A program made the translations under genes and the position numbers. Under the pieces are notes generated by a model, which ran no database searches, was not told the origin of the DNA, and saw only the letters and a list, made by a program, of their open reading frames with translations. From positions 1 through 30,812 of the forward strand of contig NZCE01000040.1 in the NCBI GenBank assembly GCA_002688185.1: DNA of 30,812 bases. The letters run 5' to 3'. This stretch comes from Spirochaetales bacterium. GTDB taxonomy: Bacteria; Spirochaetota; Spirochaetia; ARS1246. Of this stretch, positions 1 through 7,888 are shown piece by piece. The stretch's first letter is position 1, and each line of letters opens with the position of its first letter.

Positions 1-63
1 CTGCGAACTGAAATGTTTCCTTGTAGCTACCATTTTTCCTCCATTGGTCAGTGCTAACAAATA

Positions 64-459
64 TTAAGGAAAATTCCAAATCCGACTGAGGCAAGACAGA
101 TGCAAGTCACTGATGTTGGCGCCTTCAGGATACCTGGAAACCTTCCATTTCCATGAGAAAACCGGATTTTCTCTGATTTCACGGAAAGGTGTTCGCATGG
201 CAATATTGTATGAGCCGTTTTGACCGGTAATTCTGAGCACGTTTGACGACCCCCCGGAGAGACGCGGATCTACGTCAGGGATTACCCTTGCATCGCTGGT
301 TCCACGATCATACACCACCGTCCAAACACCCACACCGGATTTGTCATCAGTTATTTCAAAGGCCTCAAAATCCTCCACGGCAAGAGCAGAACAAAAAACG
401 CCAAAGAACGCGTAAAAGCAGGCGGATACCATGGTCCGGGTAGTTCCTGAGAATGCCAT
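64..459 (-). CDS. DUF3047-like secreted protein, short or frameshifted
   Basis: The 131-residue frame starts with a signal-peptide-like stretch (residues about 10-27, ending in SALA) followed by a soluble region. The segment FSWKWKV.RYPEGA (about 101-115) resembles the core of DUF3047 proteins, a family of unknown function. Shortly after that motif the frame ends at a stop near position 64, much earlier than expected for the family. Another minus-strand frame is open from about position 98 to the window edge, so a frameshift (natural or sequencing error) is possible. The upstream ATG at 459 has no clear ribosome site. The in-frame ATG at 429 is preceded by AGGAA and gives a cleaner signal peptide. 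Family assignment is by motif memory and is tentative. Confidence 0.4.
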   Translation of the reverse strand: MAFSGTTRTMVSACFYAFFGVFCSALAVEDFEAFEITDDKSGVGVWTVVYDRGTSDARVIPDVDPRLSGGSSNVLRITGQNGSYNIAMRTPFREIRENPVFSWKWKVSRYPEGANISDLHLSCLSRIWNFP

Positions 460-706
460 GGAAGCACTATAATCGGTGCAATCCTGATGTGTCCAGCTTT
501 TTTGTGCTGCGGTCCATCCGTGACTGGCGAATGGACGTGCAGAGTATTGGGCTCACGAGAGAATCCATCAGTAGGTTCCTTCGCAGTGCGCCTGCCACTG
601 GCTTCCGAAATTCAGTCGTTATGATTCCCAGAGACAAGGACACGCCCAGCGGAGGATGCTCAGGTTGTAGCTCTCGGCCCGACCCCGTGGTCCGACGCAC
701 GCACGA

Positions 707-1795
707 TTAGCCTTCCGCGGTCGCTGCCAGCCCCTTGTTCCGTCGGGATTTTTTCGCCTTCGCTTTCCTATGAGCCAGCATTGTTTGATGTGCTTCAGGC
801 GAACCGTCGTGAAAGGTGTTCAGCAGCTTATCGAGCGCGAAGCCGAGGTTGCCGAAGTTGACGGTGAAGTACCGGTGGTGCAGATGGTGCATGAAGTCGG
901 CTCCTCTACCCCAGTAAAGCAGACGGCGCATGGGTTTCTCCTCACCATCGCTACTCTCCCGCACGAACGCATGATAGCCCGCATGTCCTCCCGCAGGACC
1001 GATTCCCCGCCCGATGAGCATAAACATGACAACGAGGGGGTGTACGGGAATAAGGAGGAAGGTTAGTGCGTCAGAGAAGAAGATAATATGCTCGATCGGA
1101 TGCATCGAGAGACCCGACCAGGGACCAAAGTTAATATTCCGATGATGCACATAATGTGAAATTTTGTAGAGCGGCTTCCAGTGAATGAGCCGGTGGGTGA
1201 AGTAGAAGTGCGCCTGCTGGTACCATGGAATTACGAATAGCAAAACTGCGACGATCAGAATTAAGTTTGAGACGTCCAGGACCCCGTCATTCATTAGGCT
1301 CAGCATAGGGAATACCCCATTAGCCCAACCCCACAGGAGGAGTACCTCGTAAGCCGTCCAGATTCCGCATCCGCTGACAAGGCTGAAAAAGATGTTGTCC
1401 CACGTCTGATTCCCGAACATAAACTTCTTGTCGTTGGTGGCCAGCCATCGAGGAGTGTACTTGTACTTCATGCCCTGCACCTTGCGGACATAGAGGCGCC
1501 AGTGAAGCCTTCCAGCGATGACGGTAACGAGTACGACATTTCGCAGATATACCAATAAGATCCAACCGACCCGAAGTGTTGTCGTCTGCTCCAGACTCGG
1601 AGTGAGAAAATACCAGACGAGCGCGGTGAGCGCGAGAAATTTCGCCGTGCGAATCAGACTGCCCTGAGGTCCAAAGAAGGACTTCAATATCTCCCGCCAT
1701 TCTAGCGGATTACGAAACAACACGCCCGGCTTAGGCAACTCCTTTGGGTTCCACTCTCCCTGCGCGTCCCTAGTACCTTCAGTCAATATTTCCAT
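707..1795 (-). CDS. Sterol desaturase / fatty acid hydroxylase superfamily membrane protein
   Basis: A 362-residue polytopic membrane protein with the di-iron histidine clusters of the fatty acid hydroxylase superfamily: HFYFTHRLIH (about 196-205), HYVHH (214-218), MHPIEH (231-236), HAGYH (271-275) and MHHLHHRYFTVNFGN (302-316). These residues bind two irons at the cytoplasmic face, and relatives hydroxylate or desaturate lipids, sterols or carotenoids using O2. Hydrophobic segments lie at about 50-65, 75-95, 135-160, 175-193 and 240-262. The ATG at 1795 is chosen because GGGGAAAG precedes it; the frame extends further upstream without a ribosome site. It appears monocistronic. The substrate cannot be told from sequence. 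O2-dependent chemistry suggests at least microaerobic life. Confidence 0.88.
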   Translation of the reverse strand: MEILTEGTRDAQGEWNPKELPKPGVLFRNPLEWREILKSFFGPQGSLIRTAKFLALTALVWYFLTPSLEQTTTLRVGWILLVYLRNVVLVTVIAGRLHWRLYVRKVQGMKYKYTPRWLATNDKKFMFGNQTWDNIFFSLVSGCGIWTAYEVLLLWGWANGVFPMLSLMNDGVLDVSNLILIVAVLLFVIPWYQQAHFYFTHRLIHWKPLYKISHYVHHRNINFGPWSGLSMHPIEHIIFFSDALTFLLIPVHPLVVMFMLIGRGIGPAGGHAGYHAFVRESSDGEEKPMRRLLYWGRGADFMHHLHHRYFTVNFGNLGFALDKLLNTFHDGSPEAHQTMLAHRKAKAKKSRRNKGLAATAEG

Positions 1796-1812
1796 ATTCT
1801 TTCCCCGTTCAT

Positions 1813-1841
1813 CGGCACGCCTGTCCGTGTATGGTGTGCCG
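1813..1841 (-). other. Inverted repeat in the desaturase leader
   Basis: Nine-base arms CGGCACGCC and GGTGTGCCG, with one mismatch (a G-U pair in plus-strand RNA), flank an 11-base loop. The element sits just upstream of the ribosome site of the desaturase gene. It could be a leader hairpin or a protein operator; function unknown. Confidence 0.35.
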
Positions 1842-1886
1842 AAGCACTTCTCTTTTTTTGAGCGCAATGCGCGCATATTCCTGACT

Positions 1887-1892
1887 ATTATA
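1887..1892 (-). promoter_or_regulatory. Possible -10 element for the desaturase gene
   Basis: A perfect TATAAT on the minus strand lies about 90 bases upstream of the chosen ATG at 1795. No good -35 hexamer sits 16-18 bases upstream, so this is a half-promoter prediction only. Confidence 0.3.
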
Positions 1893-1957
1893 GTAATGTA
1901 ACCAATGCTCTCACTACATTCAATGTTATTTGACGTTTACAAAATTCCGGTTGATTT

Positions 1958-3430
1958 TTAGCACACCACGAGAGGTAGCGAAAAGGAAAACGTGCTGCCC
2001 TTGCCGGCGACACTCTCTACCGAAAGCTCAGCGTCATGAAGCTCAAGGATCTTCGCGGCAATGGAAAGACCCAAACCGCTGCCGGCAACGCGACGTGACC
2101 TTGTTTTGTCGCTTGTATAAAACCGATCAAAAATATGTGTGATCTCATTCTCCGGAATTCCGGCCCCGTTGTCGGTTACGCGAACCCGTATATGACCATT
2201 CTGCTCCTCTGCACCAATCAATACCCTGCCGTGTTCGGGGGCCGCAAACTTGATTGCGTTATCAATAAGGTTGGATAACACCCGCTCGATCATGTGGACG
2301 TCGGCATGGACGAGAAAAAGCGTCTGAGGAAGCGATGCGTTAAGCTCGACACCACGTTTCCCGGCAATGGCGTCGCATGACACTTTGATATCCTGGATAA
2401 GCTCGGTGAGAGAAAAAACTTCGGGTGCAGGCGTGTTCTCTTTTGCCTCGAGTTTGGAAAGCTCAAAAAGCTCATGCACGAGCTTGTTTAACCGTGTCAC
2501 TTCATTGAGAATGATTTCGAGATAACGCTTTACCTCGGCACCTTCAAGGGTATCCTGCTTTATTAAGAGGGTTTCTACAAACCCTTGAATCGACGTGAGG
2601 GGATTCCGCAGATCGTGCGAAACATTTGCCACCAGCTCCCTTCTTAATTGGTCGTTCTGTTTGAGTGCCTCAAGATTCGCGCTGATCGTCTCAGCCATGC
2701 CGTTGAACGCGGCGGCAAGCTTGCCTATCTCGTCACGAGAACGGAAGGAGGTCCGTCTGCTCAGGTCACCGTCTTCAAAAGCTTTTACGCTCCGTATGAG
2801 CTGCTTTAGTCTCCTCGTGAGAAGAGAGAAAAGCACAAGTCCCATCAGTCCTACAAAAACGAGGGATAATAGCAAGGCTCGGGCGAGGGCCCTGGAGAGA
2901 ATCCTCTCCTGCAGCATGTCCGCTGCCATATCATAGATGGTGCTTTGCAGCACAATGTAGAGATAGCCTTTTCTGTTCTGGCTAAACGAAATCTCTGCCG
3001 CGGAGAAATGCTTTTGCCGCTCAATGTTTCTTGGATCGTCACCAAACAATGGCGGTTTGCGCCGGTTGTTGATAAAATCGAGAATCGGGTCGAGAGAGAC
3101 TTGCGTCCGGGCTAGGGCATCGCCGGGCTCAACAAAGTAGGCGAGTATATTGCCTTCCCTATCCAACACGTATACTTCAATGGCCGGATTCAGCACCATC
3201 ATATAGTGAATTGCCGGCTCTATGTCGGCAGGCGAGCTATATTCTTCAAGCATGGGCGCAATTTCGCCGGCCATGTCAGTCGCAAGATTCCAGTTAACTA
3301 TTTGGTCGATTTCTATTTGCCGGCTGTCGGTAATCCGCATAGTAAAAAAGGCAAGGGCAATTCCCATAAGCAACAGCAGCAGGAGAAAAAGCAGTGCGAT
3401 CTTTACTGTAAACTGCCTGAAAAACTTCAA
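1958..3430 (-). CDS. Membrane sensor histidine kinase (HAMP, HisKA, HATPase)
   Basis: A 490-residue orthodox kinase. Transmembrane helices at about 9-30 and 183-204 enclose a periplasmic sensor region (31-182). A HAMP linker follows (205-257), then the HisKA H-box ANVSHDLRNPLTS with His272 as phospho-acceptor. The ATPase domain has the N-box (LSNLIDNAIKF, about 385-395), G1 (DNGAGIP, 420-426), F-box (IFDRFY) and G2 (GSGLGLS, 450-456). Translation probably starts at the TTG at 3430, directly abutting the stop codon of the response regulator, with GGGGG upstream. The ATG at 3434 is out of frame. The pair forms one operon and phosphotransfer to the upstream regulator is expected. The sensed signal is unknown; the periplasmic part resembles a PAS/Cache-like fold only loosely. 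Confidence 0.93.
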   Translation of the reverse strand: MKFFRQFTVKIALLFLLLLLLMGIALAFFTMRITDSRQIEIDQIVNWNLATDMAGEIAPMLEEYSSPADIEPAIHYMMVLNPAIEVYVLDREGNILAYFVEPGDALARTQVSLDPILDFINNRRKPPLFGDDPRNIERQKHFSAAEISFSQNRKGYLYIVLQSTIYDMAADMLQERILSRALARALLLSLVFVGLMGLVLFSLLTRRLKQLIRSVKAFEDGDLSRRTSFRSRDEIGKLAAAFNGMAETISANLEALKQNDQLRRELVANVSHDLRNPLTSIQGFVETLLIKQDTLEGAEVKRYLEIILNEVTRLNKLVHELFELSKLEAKENTPAPEVFSLTELIQDIKVSCDAIAGKRGVELNASLPQTLFLVHADVHMIERVLSNLIDNAIKFAAPEHGRVLIGAEEQNGHIRVRVTDNGAGIPENEITHIFDRFYTSDKTRSRRVAGSGLGLSIAAKILELHDAELSVESVAGKGSTFSFSLPLVVC

Positions 3431-4177
3431 TCATGTGCCCCCAAGGATCGGATCAGCAAATCGATATCCAAATCCCCAGACGGTTTTTATATATACCGGC
3501 CGTGACGGATCATCTTCAATCTTATTCCGTAGACGGTTTATATGTGAGTTAACCGTGTGCTGATATCCTTCAAATTGATATCCCCATACGAGATCCAGAA
3601 GCTGTTTGCGATTGTAGGCCCGTCCCGGATTCTCTGCAAAGAGCACCAGCAGATCGTACTCCTTTGCCGTGAGCTCCAGCGGACTCCCTTTGAGATTGAC
3701 GATTCGCCTTTCGGCATCGATTTCCAGCTCACCGTATGAGAGCTTGTTACCTGCTGGTTTAGCTTCCGCGGACGATGTGTTAGTCTCCGCCCTTCGCAGA
3801 AGCGCTTTTACCCGTGCAATCAACTCTCGTATGCTGAAAGGTTTGGTAAGATAGTCGTCGGCACCGAGCTCCAGGCCGAGTACTTTGTCTATCTCCTCAG
3901 CTTTTGCAGTGAGCATGAGTATCGGAATGCCTTTACCTGATTCCCTGATTTTTCTACATACCTCAAGGCCGTCCAACACCGGCAGCATAATGTCCAGAAT
4001 GATAAGCGAATACTCAGCCCCCAGTGCCCTTGCTAGACCTTCGTCACCTGTTGGCGCCCATTCGGTTTCAAAATTGAGGTCTTTCAGGTGAAGTGAAAGA
4101 AGCTCCACGATCTTTGGATCATCTTCAACGAGTAGGATCGTTTTCTGTTGACGGCCGATTTCGATATGATCTCCCAT
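3431..4177 (-). CDS. OmpR/PhoB-family response regulator
   Basis: With the ATG at 4177 the protein has 248 residues: a receiver domain (about 12-125) with acidic pocket EDD, phospho-acceptor Asp62 in LIILDIMLP, and Lys112 in LTKPF; then a winged-helix DNA-binding domain (about 150-240) with the family pattern LTAKEYDLL, the HTVNSHINRLRNKI recognition region and VWGFGYRF at the end. It is first in an operon with the adjacent histidine kinase. The frame stays open to 4387, but the extra N-terminal sequence is not family-like. The ATG at 4222 is another possible start; neither start has a clear ribosome site. The divergent methionine sulfoxide reductase gene shares its upstream region and may be a target (inference). 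Confidence 0.93.
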   Translation of the reverse strand: MGDHIEIGRQQKTILLVEDDPKIVELLSLHLKDLNFETEWAPTGDEGLARALGAEYSLIILDIMLPVLDGLEVCRKIRESGKGIPILMLTAKAEEIDKVLGLELGADDYLTKPFSIRELIARVKALLRRAETNTSSAEAKPAGNKLSYGELEIDAERRIVNLKGSPLELTAKEYDLLVLFAENPGRAYNRKQLLDLVWGYQFEGYQHTVNSHINRLRNKIEDDPSRPVYIKTVWGFGYRFADPILGGT

Positions 4178-4250
4178 TATTGCACCAATCAAAGTGTAAA
4201 TAACCCGATGCCTGGTGTCCATGGCGGAATTACTAAAGGCGCCAGCCGAT

Positions 4251-4279
4251 GTTATAGAATTGTTATCTTTCTGCAACAA
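4251..4279 (-). promoter_or_regulatory. Candidate promoter of the two-component operon
   Basis: On the minus strand TTGTTG and TATAAC are separated by 17 bases, about 70 bases upstream of the regulator ATG at 4177 and within the divergent gap to the Msr gene. The -35 match is poor. Confidence 0.3.
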
Positions 4280-4340
4280 CTTGGTGGAGTCCCCGCGGTA
4301 TCTTTTGGTTGGTATTTTAGGAATACGATGGAGGAACTTG

Positions 4341-5495
4341 ATGAAGAAGATATTGCTCATGGCCATCGCCATTATCCTGACGGGCACAATAATCGGTTTC
4401 GTATTTGCCCAAAGGACTCAGGATGCACCTCAAATGGCAATGGACGGCAACATAATGGCATCCGACACGGAGCGCATAGATGGATTGGCGCTGGCTACCT
4501 TTGCAGGTGGTTGCTTTTGGTGCGTGGAATCTGACTTTGAAAAGCTGGACGGGGTTGTGAAGGCTGTCTCAGGATATACAGGCGGCGAGAAGGCAGAACC
4601 GACGTATCGCGAAGTTTCATCCGGAAGTACCGGCCATATTGAATCGGTGCAGGTTTGGTATGATCCTGAAAAAGTGTCTTACGGTGAGCTCGTTGAGTAT
4701 CTGTGGCGACACATCGATCCAACCGATCCAAACGGCCAGTTCGTAGACAGGGGAGGACAGTATCGTCCGGCGATATTCTACCATAGCGACGAGCAGAGGC
4801 GAATTGCCGAGGAATCAAAGAAAAATCTCGAGAGCTCAGGACGATTTGACAAACCAATTGCCACCGAGATCATCGAAGCAAAAGAGTTTTACGTCGCCGA
4901 GGACTATCACCAGGACTATTATTTAACTCATCCCGCAAGGTACAAGTACTACCGGAGGAGCTCGGGCAGGGATAAATTTATTGAGATCCATTGGCAAGAC
5001 AACCCGATGCCCATGTCACGGGAGGCTCCGGTCACCATGGGTCAAGTGCAGTACACAAAGCCGTCGGATTCGGAAATACGCAAGATGCTCACGCCTCTTC
5101 AATATGAAGTGACCCAGGAGGAAGGTACTGAACGCCCTTTCTCCAATGAATATTGGGAGAGCAAAAACGACGGCATCTACGTAGACATTGTATCCGGTGA
5201 GCCGCTATTCAGCTCCACACACAAGTATGAATCGGGCACCGGGTGGCCGAGCTTTTGGCAGCCCCTTGCCTCAGAGCATGTTGTGGAAAAAGAGGACAGG
5301 AAGCTGTTTTCCGCCCGCCTTGAGGTCCGTAGCAAGTTTGGCGACAGCCACCTCGGTCATGTGTTTACCGACGGTCCTGCTCCGACCGGCTTAAGATACT
5401 GTATCAACTCCGCTTCCCTCAGATTTGTGCCGGTAGCCGATCTCAACAAGGAAGGATATGCAGAGTATATAAGCCTTTTTGAGGAAAGCATGTAG
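4341..5495 (+). CDS. msrAB: Exported peptide methionine sulfoxide reductase, MsrA-MsrB fusion
   Basis: This 384-residue bifunctional enzyme reduces both S- and R-methionine sulfoxide. An N-terminal hydrophobic signal (about 3-23, ending FAQ) indicates export to the periplasm. The MsrA domain carries the catalytic motif GGCFWC with Cys58, followed by SGYTGG and, further on, AEDYHQDYY. The MsrB domain (about 245-380) has [17 protein letters not shown] and the catalytic Cys354 in RYCINSASL; it lacks the paired CxxC zinc ligands, so it is the zinc-free MsrB type. The ATG at 4341 follows GGAGGAACTT, which decides the start over the longer frame from 4215. It is divergent from the two-component operon. 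Periplasmic reductant is not encoded nearby. Confidence 0.95.
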   Translation: MKKILLMAIAIILTGTIIGFVFAQRTQDAPQMAMDGNIMASDTERIDGLALATFAGGCFWCVESDFEKLDGVVKAVSGYTGGEKAEPTYREVSSGSTGHIESVQVWYDPEKVSYGELVEYLWRHIDPTDPNGQFVDRGGQYRPAIFYHSDEQRRIAEESKKNLESSGRFDKPIATEIIEAKEFYVAEDYHQDYYLTHPARYKYYRRSSGRDKFIEIHWQDNPMPMSREAPVTMGQVQYTKPSDSEIRKMLTPLQYEVTQEEGTERPFSNEYWESKNDGIYVDIVSGEPLFSSTHKYESGTGWPSFWQPLASEHVVEKEDRKLFSARLEVRSKFGDSHLGHVFTDGPAPTGLRYCINSASLRFVPVADLNKEGYAEYISLFEESM

Positions 5496-5517
5496 AGCCG
5501 ATAGGATCTTTTATGTG

Positions 5518-5547
5518 CCCGGTGGCGCTCCATGGTCTGAGACCGGG
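5518..5547 (+). terminator. Weak hairpin after the Msr gene
   Basis: CCCGGT and ACCGGG pair around an 18-base loop, 23 bases after the msrAB stop. There is no T-tract, so it is a weak candidate for a transcription end. Confidence 0.2.
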
Positions 5548-5595
5548 AGTGTTTCGCTACTTTACATCAGCAAATGGAGGCGGATAAGATAGCGC

Positions 5596-6774
5596 ATGCA
5601 AAAAGATTCAAGAATTGACAAAATGGCTCGAATTATTGCGCGCCATGCACTGAGCGTCAAGCCGGGCGAAAAGGTGCTTATTGAGGCCACCGACGATTGT
5701 GATGCTCTGATAATCGCTGTCATTCGATCGGTGAATGAGGTAGGTGGCATCCCGATTGTCCAGCATGAGTCACTCCCCGTGAGACGCGCCTGGCTCATGG
5801 GAGCGACCGAGGGTCATCTTCAAACCTGGTATGAAAGCTCCCTCAGCATCCGAGGCGATATCCAGTGTCTTCTCTCATTGCGAGGACAGGACAACCGGAG
5901 TGAGCTCGCCGATGTGCCGGCGGAAACCATGAGGCGGTACAATAATTTAACTATCAAGCTCGGTCAGGCTATGAGGAGGCCGGGTTTTCGCAAAACCGTT
6001 ATTCGATATCCTTCAAAATCTCTCGCCCAGCAGTGCGGCATGAGCACCGAGGCATTTGCAGATCACTTCTATCGTGTATGTGCGATGAACTTCCAGAGAC
6101 TTCACCGAGAAATGGAACCTCTAAAGAATGCCATCGATCAAGCCGAGGAAGTACGGATCGTTGCACCGGGAACCGATCTCTCGTTTTCCATAAGGGATTT
6201 GCAGTGCAGCATAAGCGCCGGCACGTGGAATATTCCCGATGGGGAGACGGCGATGCAGATTGTTCGAGATTCGGTTGAAGGCCATATAACATATAATGTT
6301 CCTTCGAGCTATCAGGGATACGTCTTCCATGGTATTAGACTCACCTTTTCCCGCGGGAAAATCGTCAACGCGGAAGCAAACGATAAACCGAGAATTGAGG
6401 CGATTCTAGACAGTGACGAAGGCGCGCGGTACATCGGTGAGTTTGCCGTCGGCGTAAATCCGTTTCTTCGCCGGCATATGATCGATACACTCTTTGATGA
6501 AAAAATGGCAGGCAGCCTGCACTTCACGCCGGGAGGCACGGCCGCCGACGGAACCAGATCGTTGGTGCACTGGGATATCGTCCAGAGCCATCTTAAACAT
6601 TACGGGGGAGGCGAAATAAGCCTTGACGGCCGTCTTTGGCGGAAGGACGGTGAGTTTGTCGACGAGCATATGCAAGGTCTCAACCCGGATAATCTTCTGC
6701 AGACCCTCGAGTCGCTGGATTCAGATTATCCGGATTGGCTAAAGCCGAGTGTCACGGAGGTATCACCGCTATGA
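5596..6774 (+). CDS. M29 (thermophilic-type) aminopeptidase-like protein
   Basis: The 392-residue protein matches the M29 metallo-aminopeptidase family, which removes N-terminal residues from peptides in the cytoplasm using two metals. The C-terminal half shows family blocks: NIPDGE (Glu217), RDSVEGHI, DEGARYIGEFAVG (Glu282), LFDEKMAGSLHF (His309) and HWDIV (His325, Asp327). The conserved Tyr normally between the first His and the HxD pair is not visible, and that loop is short, so activity is uncertain. No signal peptide. Start ATG 5596 lies 15 bases after GGAGG, a long spacing. Its stop overlaps the next gene's ATG (ATGA), which argues for coupled expression with the UroD-like protein and perhaps a function outside general peptide turnover. 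Confidence 0.82.
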   Translation: MQKDSRIDKMARIIARHALSVKPGEKVLIEATDDCDALIIAVIRSVNEVGGIPIVQHESLPVRRAWLMGATEGHLQTWYESSLSIRGDIQCLLSLRGQDNRSELADVPAETMRRYNNLTIKLGQAMRRPGFRKTVIRYPSKSLAQQCGMSTEAFADHFYRVCAMNFQRLHREMEPLKNAIDQAEEVRIVAPGTDLSFSIRDLQCSISAGTWNIPDGETAMQIVRDSVEGHITYNVPSSYQGYVFHGIRLTFSRGKIVNAEANDKPRIEAILDSDEGARYIGEFAVGVNPFLRRHMIDTLFDEKMAGSLHFTPGGTAADGTRSLVHWDIVQSHLKHYGGGEISLDGRLWRKDGEFVDEHMQGLNPDNLLQTLESLDSDYPDWLKPSVTEVSPL

Positions 6775-7874
6775 GTGCAAAATTAACCCCCCGTGAACGG
6801 GTGGAGCGCACGTTGCGATTTGAGGAAACCGACCGAGTGCCGCTGTATGATCTCCTGAAGAATGACGCGGCGTTTGCGCATTTTGAGGGAGAGCCGCTTC
6901 CGCCGCTGTCCGATGATGAGCAAACCGTCAGCATTTTACGCAAGATTTCCGGCAGGGCCGTTGGAAAGGTTCTCGACATGACCCGGGGTGTAGGATTTGG
7001 GCCGGTGCTGGAGGCGGACACTACCGATAAGTTTGGCTTTGTGCTCCATAGCGCACCGTTCGAGAAAACCAGCTGGATCGTGCAAAGACCATTTGATGAT
7101 GTGACCGGAGCATCAGATTTTCTAAAGAAGTGGATCGGCCGGATGCGCGATGAGACTAAGGCGATACAATCGGATTCTCCGGCATATCGTGACCGTTACC
7201 ACGCAAACTTTGCTGAGACCCAGGGGTTGATTGGCGATACGGTCAATCTGCTGGCACAGCATGGTACCGGTCTTGATGATGTTCGGCATCGGCTCGGCTT
7301 TGAGCTTTTCTCCTATTTGTGGGCCGATGATCCCGGCCTTATTTCGGAAGCTCTGGAAGCACGGACCGAGCGCAATATTGCTGAATGCCACGCCATTGCC
7401 GACCGCAGCCTTTCGCCGGTAGTCCTCACTTTTGGTGATATCGCATACAAACAACGGTTATTGCATTCACCCGAGTTCTTGCGTGCGGAGTTTTTCCCGC
7501 GTCTAGTTCGGATAAATAGCGCTTGGCACGAGCACGGTCTAAAATGTCTGTTCCATTCAGACGGAAATCTGATGGAAGTTCTCCATGACTTGGTAGAAAG
7601 CGGTTGCGATGGGCTGAATCCTATCGAGACAGTCGCGGGCATGGACCTTGGGGTATTGCGATCGCGGTATAAAGACTCGCTCTTTCTAGCCGGCGGCATC
7701 GACATGAGCCAGCTCCTCTCACGGGGAACCCCTGCAGAAGTACGCCAGGTCTGCAGGAAAGCGATTAAGGACTCCTACCCCGGGTACTTTATGGGTTCAA
7801 CCACGGAGGCTGATAACAGTTGCAGGCTCGAGAACTTGCTGGCGATGTATGAAGTAGCGATGGAGGGCGTTTAG
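6771..7874 (+). CDS. Uroporphyrinogen-decarboxylase-family protein, paralogue 1
   Basis: A 367-residue cytosolic TIM-barrel protein of the UroD superfamily, recognised by the N-terminal LTPRERVERTLRFEETDRVP pattern and the C-terminal CLFHSDGN...GLNPIET..GMDL...LAGGID...G..EVR block. The HemE signature near the N-terminus is absent, so it is not a haem enzyme. In corrinoid methyltransferases of this superfamily (MtaA/MtbA type) zinc is held by HxCx(n)C; here the site reads HSDG (262-265), with Asp replacing Cys. Start ATG 6771 overlaps the peptidase stop and has GGAGG 10 bases upstream. No corrinoid protein gene is near. Substrate unknown; two paralogues occur at 15418 and 19328. Confidence 0.85.
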   Translation: MSAKLTPRERVERTLRFEETDRVPLYDLLKNDAAFAHFEGEPLPPLSDDEQTVSILRKISGRAVGKVLDMTRGVGFGPVLEADTTDKFGFVLHSAPFEKTSWIVQRPFDDVTGASDFLKKWIGRMRDETKAIQSDSPAYRDRYHANFAETQGLIGDTVNLLAQHGTGLDDVRHRLGFELFSYLWADDPGLISEALEARTERNIAECHAIADRSLSPVVLTFGDIAYKQRLLHSPEFLRAEFFPRLVRINSAWHEHGLKCLFHSDGNLMEVLHDLVESGCDGLNPIETVAGMDLGVLRSRYKDSLFLAGGIDMSQLLSRGTPAEVRQVCRKAIKDSYPGYFMGSTTEADNSCRLENLLAMYEVAMEGV

Positions 7875-7888
7875 CAGATAACGGCCGC

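Noticed and set aside
453..710. Overlapping open frames on both strands in the gap 460-706
   Set aside because: No ribosome site, no recognisable domain, and biased composition; they look like chance frames.
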